Origin: Corallococcus sp. CAG:1435
GTDB taxonomy: Bacteria > Bacillota > Clostridia > Christensenellales > CAG-314
Assembly (NCBI GenBank): GCA_000433775.1
Contig: HF998498.1
Coordinates: 1-16,481, forward strand
Direction of reading: 5' to 3'
DNA length: 16,481 bases
Part shown: positions 12,618 to 16,481 of the stretch, piece by piece
Numbering within the stretch: position 1 is the first letter of the stretch
Layout of the letters: every line of letters starts with the position of its first letter
Translations under genes and position numbers: made by a program
The notes under the pieces: generated by a model
The model's database searches: none
What the model saw: only the letters and a program-made list of their open reading frames with translations
What the model was told of the DNA's origin: nothing

Positions 12618-13658
12618 CTACTTCTTGGAAGATTTGCTACCCTGTGCGGAAGTCTGTTCCGTTTCCGTCTGTTTGGGCTTTACCAACAAAAGAACTACTA
12701 TTGCCACTGCGGAAAGGGCTGCGATACCCAACAAAACGTACTTCCAAACGGTCGTGCTGTCTACGGTGTTGTCTTCGTCGGCTTTGGCGTAGATTGTCAT
12801 GTCAATTGTGTCGCTGACATATCCCAAAGAATCTTTTACAGTGTAAACGATTTTGTAGACGGGGGTGTTGTCTTTCAGAACGTCATTTTCATGCATTGTA
12901 ATTACGCCGGCTGTGGAAATACCGTCTTCGTAACCTTCTGCCACTACTTTGGTGGTGCTGTCGTAGATGGGGTCAGCCGTCCAGGAACCGTTGACGAGTT
13001 TGTACACAACGTAGGTTACCGTTGTAGAAGAGGTGTCGTTGAGGCTGAGGTTGGTTTTGATTGTGTAGGTGCCACCCACCTTGATGCCTTCCGACTGAAC
13101 CTTTTTCATGTCGGAACTGAGTCCGTTGATTACAGGCGCTTTTTCGTCGCCGAAATAGATGCTCACATAGGATGTCCTTGCAAGAACATTTCCGTCGGCG
13201 TCTTTAAGTACGTAACGGAAATTCCACCAACCGGTTGTGGACACGCTGATGTCCTTGCCGACTGTTGCGCTGGACCAGTTTTCGTCCTTGTAGTCTTTAC
13301 TGGGAGAGCAGTATTCAACGCTGATTTTATCCGAGCCTTCGGCAACTGCGTAGGGGTCGGATTGTTCTTCATCGTCGGAAGCCGTTGCCAGAACATAGTT
13401 GGCACCCTCAAACACACTGTTGACCTTTTCCACATCGGTGAGCCAAGTGTATTTGAGTTGGAAACCGCCCACTGCGTGCAACTTATCCAACGTCTTTACA
13501 TCATCCAAAGCAAGAAAAGCACTTTCCACAAAAGTTACTACACGGGTTTGTTCTCCGTCGGTGCCTTCCTCTGTTTCGGCGGCAAATGCCACGGAAGTTG
13601 CTCCGAACATGCAGAAAACAAGCGTCAATGCCAATATCAAACTAAAAAACTTTTTCAC
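12618..13658 (-). CDS. Secreted, membrane-anchored surface protein
   Basis: This 346-residue protein has a type I signal peptide (MKKFFSLILALTLVF ... AFA|AE, cleavage after about residue 26), a long extracellular part and a single C-terminal membrane segment (about 305-326, WKYVLLGIAALSAVAIVVLL) ending in a short basic cytoplasmic tail. The outer part is acidic and strand-rich with repeated patterns typical of Ig-like/bacterial surface modules: WWNFRYVLKDADGNVLARTS with an aligned VYKIVYTVKDSLGYVSDTID. No LPXTG signal, enzyme motif or metal site is visible. The start codon is GTG with GGAGG 6 nt upstream. It is monocistronic with a structured leader. I infer a cell-surface role such as envelope architecture or adhesion; the function is unknown. 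Confidence 0.85.
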   Translation of the reverse strand: MKKFFSLILALTLVFCMFGATSVAFAAETEEGTDGEQTRVVTFVESAFLALDDVKTLDKLHAVGGFQLKYTWLTDVEKVNSVFEGANYVLATASDDEEQSDPYAVAEGSDKISVEYCSPSKDYKDENWSSATVGKDISVSTTGWWNFRYVLKDADGNVLARTSYVSIYFGDEKAPVINGLSSDMKKVQSEGIKVGGTYTIKTNLSLNDTSSTTVTYVVYKLVNGSWTADPIYDSTTKVVAEGYEDGISTAGVITMHENDVLKDNTPVYKIVYTVKDSLGYVSDTIDMTIYAKADEDNTVDSTTVWKYVLLGIAALSAVAIVVLLLVKPKQTETEQTSAQGSKSSKK

Positions 13659-13670
13659 AATATTCCTCCG

Positions 13671-13703
13671 CTATGGGTTGTACCCATTGTTGCGTTTGGG
13701 CAT
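13671..13703 (-). CDS. Possible 10-codon leader peptide
   Basis: In the leader of the surface-protein gene, ATG at 13703 opens a frame reading MPKRNNGYNP and ends in TAG at 13671-13673, 12 nt before the GTG of the main gene. A GAGGGGG sequence lies 4 nt upstream of this ATG and could serve as its binding site, though it is inside a hairpin. The TAG sits beside the ribosome binding site of the main gene, a layout that would allow translational coupling. No run of identical or rare codons points to attenuation by an amino acid. It could be chance. Confidence 0.3.
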   Translation of the reverse strand: MPKRNNGYNP

Positions 13704-13721
13704 AATACCCCCTCGGGTATT
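13673..13721 (-). promoter_or_regulatory. Two hairpins in the surface-protein leader
   Basis: Hairpin 1 pairs AATACCC with GGGTATT (13704-13721, 4-nt loop) and hides the G-rich site of the possible leader peptide. Hairpin 2 pairs ATGGGT with ACCCAT (13673-13687, 3-nt loop) and ends 3 nt before the GGAGG of the main gene. They do not match a riboswitch class that I know. A role in mRNA stability or translation control is inference. Confidence 0.5.
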
Positions 13722-13737
13722 AGCCGCATATGCAATT

Positions 13738-13766
13738 ATTTTACCTTTTTATTGATTTGTTGTCAA
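13738..13766 (-). promoter_or_regulatory. Promoter of the surface-protein gene
   Basis: On the minus strand there is TTGACA (13761-13766), a 17-nt spacer and TAAAAT (13738-13743). It gives a leader of about 70 nt, long enough to hold the two hairpins. Confidence 0.88.
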
Positions 13767-14127
13767 CGATTTCCGCCCATTTATTGTCTTAAAGTTGTTT
13801 GCTTTGTGTAGTTGAGGTAAAAATCCGCCGCAAAATACAAAATGGTTTGCCCTTTTCAAACAGACATGCTTTGTTGCAAACATTTATGCACACTATTGTT
13901 TTGCACCGCTTCCGATGATTGGAAACCTTTTAACGGAAAAGTACATTCTACAAAATATTCTTACGGTGTTACGGCAGACCGCCTACGCTTTATGCAAAGT
14001 TTGCATCACAAAGCACTTTGCCTTGTCTGCACTTTGCCTGGTCTAAAAACATTTTTCGCCCAAAAATCATAATGTGAAACAGCAACTTTTTTTGCAAAGG
14101 GCAAAAAATTGCGACACGGAGAAAAAA
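13767..14127. other. Gene-free spacer upstream of the manganese exporter
   Basis: No RNA gene is recognised. An open frame at 13842-14072 lacks a ribosome binding site and any known motif. Near the downstream gene, CATAAT (14068-14073) could be a -10 element but has no matching -35. I do not recognise a yybP-ykoY manganese riboswitch, which often precedes such exporters, although I could not fold the region. Confidence 0.5.
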
Positions 14128-14643
14128 ATGGATTTTTTGTTTGTAACGATAACGGCTATTACAGTTTCCGTTGACAGTTTTGTGGCGGGATTTTCCCTTT
14201 CTCTCAACAAAAAACACAATTTGCAACTTCCGATGACGGTTACCGCAGTAACGTATCTGCTGTGCGTGGTGGCTTGTATTGTCGGACAGATACTGCGTCC
14301 CTTTTTGGAAAACTACGTAAAATATTTCGGTGCGGCAATACTGTTTGTATTGGGTGCCATGAGCGTGGTCAGGCAGGAGGGAATTTGCCTTTCCGACATT
14401 TCCTTCGGACAATGCGTAGCCATCGGCGTAAGCGTTGGATTTGACGGGGCGGCGGCGTGCCTGTCCCTTGCGGTGCAAGGCTTGGGAAACGTGCTGACGC
14501 TACCGTTGCTTTTTGCCGCAACGCACTTTACGGCGGTGTTTGCAGGGCAAAGTCTTGCAGGCACAAAACGCCCACAAAACACAAACTATTTGTCGGGAGG
14601 GATGTTTTTTGTGCTGTGCGTGGTGAAATTGCTGGATTTGTGA
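14128..14643 (+). CDS. mntP: MntP-family manganese efflux pump
   Basis: This 171-residue integral membrane protein matches the MntP/YebN (DUF204) family, which exports Mn2+ across the cytoplasmic membrane. Two inverted-repeat halves are visible: ITAITVSVDSFVAGFSLSL with D16 in segment 1, and AIGVSVGFDGAAACLSLA with D106 in segment 4, the acidic residues expected in the metal path. Six membrane segments are likely, as in the family; it is slightly shorter than the 188-residue E. coli protein. I chose the ATG at 14128 because GGAG lies 6 nt upstream; an extension to 14074 lacks a site. YtaF-type relatives in spore formers share the fold, so the exact ion is inferred. It is a single gene; no manganese sensor is adjacent. 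Confidence 0.85.
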   Translation: MDFLFVTITAITVSVDSFVAGFSLSLNKKHNLQLPMTVTAVTYLLCVVACIVGQILRPFLENYVKYFGAAILFVLGAMSVVRQEGICLSDISFGQCVAIGVSVGFDGAAACLSLAVQGLGNVLTLPLLFAATHFTAVFAGQSLAGTKRPQNTNYLSGGMFFVLCVVKLLDL

Positions 14644-14672
14644 AAAAACACGCACCGAACAAACGGTGCGTG
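14643..14672 (-). terminator. Terminator facing the rRNA-modification genes
   Basis: A 9-bp stem CACGCACCG/CGGTGCGTG (14649-14672) with a 6-nt loop is followed on the minus strand by T6, overlapping the end of the exporter gene. Its plus-strand side has no T-tract, so it mainly stops minus-strand transcripts arriving from the right. As an RNA hairpin it may still protect the exporter mRNA 3' end. Confidence 0.75.
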
Positions 14673-15009
14673 CAGTTGGTTGTTGCAGTATTTACAAATG
14701 TTTGAAGTGCCGTAGACGGCGCGCAAAAGTTGGAAACGACAGAAATGTCTGCTTCCGTCCAAACGCTTTGCCGTTTAATTTTGCCCTACGCTGTACTGTT
14801 TTTTGCCTTTGAGAGCGGCGTGAAATTTTGACTATTCGACAAAGTATTTGTTTTTAGTCCTTTTCGAAAGAATCGGATTTTCCAAAACGCCCAACTCTTA
14901 CCTGAAAAATTTTGCAAACAACACTGCCTTGTTTTTTGTGTCGCCGTGTGTTGCAAAAAGTCAATTTTCAAAAATTTTGTACCGTTTTTTGCAATACGTA
15001 TTTACATTT
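14673..15009. other. Gene-free spacer
   Basis: The stretch between the exporter terminator and the pseudouridine synthase stop codon is AT-rich. I see only short dyads (for example GCCGTAGACGGC at 14709-14720), no convincing reading frame on either strand and no RNA gene. Confidence 0.5.
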
Positions 15010-15792
15010 TCAGTCCAAAGTGTGCGACTTGGTGGGGTTGTGATACAATTCCACTCCATCGTCGTCATCGCTGTCGGAAAAGTTTTCCAGGTACTTGGAC
15101 ATATCGAAAGAAGTCCACGGTTTTACTACGGGAGGATACGCCACGAATACCATTCTTTTACCGGAAACGGGATGGTTGAATTCCAACCTGTACGCCCAGA
15201 GCGCAAGATTGCAACCTTTGGCAAGTGAGTCGCCGCCGTAGCGAACGTCGCCGAACACGGGGCATCCTATTGCCGACATCTGCACACGTATCTGATGACT
15301 GCGCCCTGTGCCTAACTGCACTTTGCACAGCGAAACAACGCCGTTTGTTTCCAAAACCGTGTAGGAAAGTTCCGCTCGCTTGGCGTCGTGGTCGCCAAAT
15401 GTAGCAACATACACGTTGTTGGTGAGAGCGTTCTTTTTTAGATAGTTTACAAGCGTTGCGCTTTTTTCCTTGGGACAGCCCACCACCGTGGTGAGATACT
15501 GCTTGGTCATTTCCCCCTCGACTATCTGTTTGGAAAGGCGTTCGGCAGACTTGCTGTTTTTGGCAAAAACCATAACGCCGCCTGTGGGTCTGTCCAGCCT
15601 GTGCACAAGCCCCAGATAGACGTTGCCGGGCTTGTTGTACTTTTCCTTGATGTAACTTTTCAAAAGCGTCAAAAGGTCGAGGTCGCCGCTTTTGTCCGCC
15701 TGGCTGGGAATGTTTTGCGGTTTGACAACCACCAATACGCTGTTGTCCTCGTGAAGCACCGTAACGTCGTCCATGGTGAAATTTCTACTCAT
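15010..15792 (-). CDS. RluA-family RNA pseudouridine synthase
   Basis: This 260-residue protein isomerises uridine to pseudouridine in rRNA or tRNA. Motif II is GLVHRLDRPTGGVMVFAKNS with the catalytic Asp at 67. The N-terminal VLHEDNSVLVVVKPQNIPSQ and the LGTGRSHQIRVQMSAIGCPV / GDVRYGG block are the other family signatures. There is no S4 domain, so it is the short RluA/RluC-like type without the N-terminal RNA-binding module; the target site cannot be read. The tail has an acidic run (SDSDDDDG). The start at 15792 has AAGGAG inside the end of the upstream methyltransferase gene and overlaps it by 8 bp, so the two RNA-modification genes are translationally coupled. Confidence 0.94.
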   Translation of the reverse strand: MSRNFTMDDVTVLHEDNSVLVVVKPQNIPSQADKSGDLDLLTLLKSYIKEKYNKPGNVYLGLVHRLDRPTGGVMVFAKNSKSAERLSKQIVEGEMTKQYLTTVVGCPKEKSATLVNYLKKNALTNNVYVATFGDHDAKRAELSYTVLETNGVVSLCKVQLGTGRSHQIRVQMSAIGCPVFGDVRYGGDSLAKGCNLALWAYRLEFNHPVSGKRMVFVAYPPVVKPWTSFDMSKYLENFSDSDDDDGVELYHNPTKSHTLD

Positions 15793-16481
15793 TTTCCACT
15801 CCTTTTGCGGTGAAAAGACCGCTTGCACCGCAAGGTAAAACTGTTTTTTCGTCGGTAGGAAGGCACACTTCGTAAGATGTGATGTTGCCTTCGCAGGGCA
15901 CTGTACGCAAAAGCAAATCGTACAGTACTGCAGGTTGCAATCCCGTTGTGTAGGAATTGAGCAACACGAAAAGGGGATTGTCTGAAAGCACCCTCATGCA
16001 CAGTTGCAAAAAGTCGCAAATATCTCTTTCCAATTTCCATTCTTCACCGCCGGCACCACGTCCGAAACTTGGCGGGTCCATGATTATGGCGTCGTAGGTG
16101 TGCCCACGGTTGATTTCACGCTTTACAAACTTTCGGCAATCGTCTACGATGTATCGCACGGGTCTGTCGGAAAGCCCCGAAAGCGCAACGTTTTGTTTAG
16201 CAACTTCCACCATGTTTTTTGCCGCATCCACGTGACACACGCTTGCGCCTGCCGAAAGACAGGCTACCGTTGCCCCGCCCGTGTAGGCAAAAAGATTCAA
16301 GACTTTTATCGGACGGCGTGCCTTTGAAATGAGGTCTATCATTGTAGCCCAATTTGCCGCCTGCTCGGGGAAAAGTCCCGTGTGTTTGAAGTTCATGGGA
16401 CGCACGCAAAAGGTAAGATTGCGCCAGGAAACGTTCCAACTTTCGGGAATTTTGGCGTCGTACTCCCAATGGCCTCCGCCC
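15785..16481 (-). CDS. Class I SAM-dependent rRNA methyltransferase, 5' end cut
   Basis: The frame is open to the right edge, so the N-terminus is outside the window; 232 codons including the stop are present (15785-16480). Visible are GGGHWEYDAKIPESWNV near the edge, FKHTGLFPEQAANW, the SAM site VLNLFAYTGGATVACLSAGA with acidic VDAAKNMVEVAKQN, and the catalytic DAIIMDPPSFGRGAGGEEWK. This is the RlmI/RlmK-like type that methylates a base of 23S rRNA; the NPPY-like slot reads DPPS, as usual for m5C/RlmI-type enzymes. The exact target is inferred. It overlaps the pseudouridine synthase gene by 8 bp, which suggests a shared ribosome-maturation role. Confidence 0.92.
   Translation of the reverse strand, partial: GGGHWEYDAKIPESWNVSWRNLTFCVRPMNFKHTGLFPEQAANWATMIDLISKARRPIKVLNLFAYTGGATVACLSAGASVCHVDAAKNMVEVAKQNVALSGLSDRPVRYIVDDCRKFVKREINRGHTYDAIIMDPPSFGRGAGGEEWKLERDICDFLQLCMRVLSDNPLFVLLNSYTTGLQPAVLYDLLLRTVPCEGNITSYEVCLPTDEKTVLPCGASGLFTAKGVENE

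Noticed and set aside
12501..13811. 436-codon plus-strand frame
   Set aside because: It is antisense to the surface-protein gene, runs through its terminator and promoter, and has no ribosome binding site.
13842..14072. 76-codon plus-strand frame before the manganese exporter
   Set aside because: No ribosome binding site, no recognisable motif and a cysteine-rich composition typical of random translation here.

Overview
This window looks like a chromosomal stretch from a low-to-moderate GC member of the Bacillota, most likely the Clostridia. The evidence is the strong AGGAGG-type ribosome binding sites, near-consensus TTGACA-17-TATAAT promoters, AT-rich spacers, U-tailed hairpin terminators, and a gene remnant with the clostridial C-terminal extension of 23S rRNA uridine methyltransferases. 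The exact genus cannot be read from the sequence.

Layout. Bases 1-1435 (minus strand) form a scrambled RNA-gene neighbourhood. It holds the start of a gene running off the left edge, the C-terminal ruin of a SLOG/DUF1273-like gene, a 5S rRNA plus tRNA-Asn pair with no 23S gene beside it, the C-terminal ruin of an RlmD-like methyltransferase with an in-frame stop, and a tRNA-Val. Bases 1638-2350 (plus strand) carry tRNA-Ala and an odd tRNA-Ile. Its 5' half is duplicated upstream, its 3' end recurs twice downstream in a 163-bp repeat, and the gene itself has lost its encoded CCA. Next come a Sel1-repeat protein with an N-terminal zinc ribbon (minus) and a cytoplasmic M28-type zinc aminopeptidase (plus).

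Bases 5865-7773 hold a three-gene minus-strand operon (two small membrane proteins and a LURP-one/YxjI-like protein). It has a perfect consensus promoter and ends in a terminator that lies inside a duplicated 173-bp repeat. Bases 7820-11445 are the clearest functional unit: a six-gene operon of MarR regulator, lipoprotein flavodoxin fused to a cyclophilin-like domain, flavodoxin, cupin, nitroreductase and double carboxymuconolactone-decarboxylase protein. I read it as a MarR-controlled redox or electrophile/quinone response locus. The second flavodoxin is broken by a run of seven G, which could be decay, phase variation or a sequencing error.

Bases 11531-12330 are a non-coding tandem array of about 252-261-bp units. 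After it come a secreted, membrane-anchored surface protein with a structured leader and a possible 10-codon leader peptide, a MntP-family manganese exporter (plus), and a coupled pair on the minus strand (RluA-family pseudouridine synthase and a 23S rRNA-type methyltransferase cut by the window edge).

A recurring theme is duplication at several scales: tRNA halves, the 163-bp tRNA-linked repeat, 108-bp Sel1 units, the 236-bp-offset repeat and the 260-bp array. I see no phage, CRISPR, insertion sequence or recognisable defence system. The most unusual items are the tRNA-Ile locus, the 260-bp array and the G7 frameshift.
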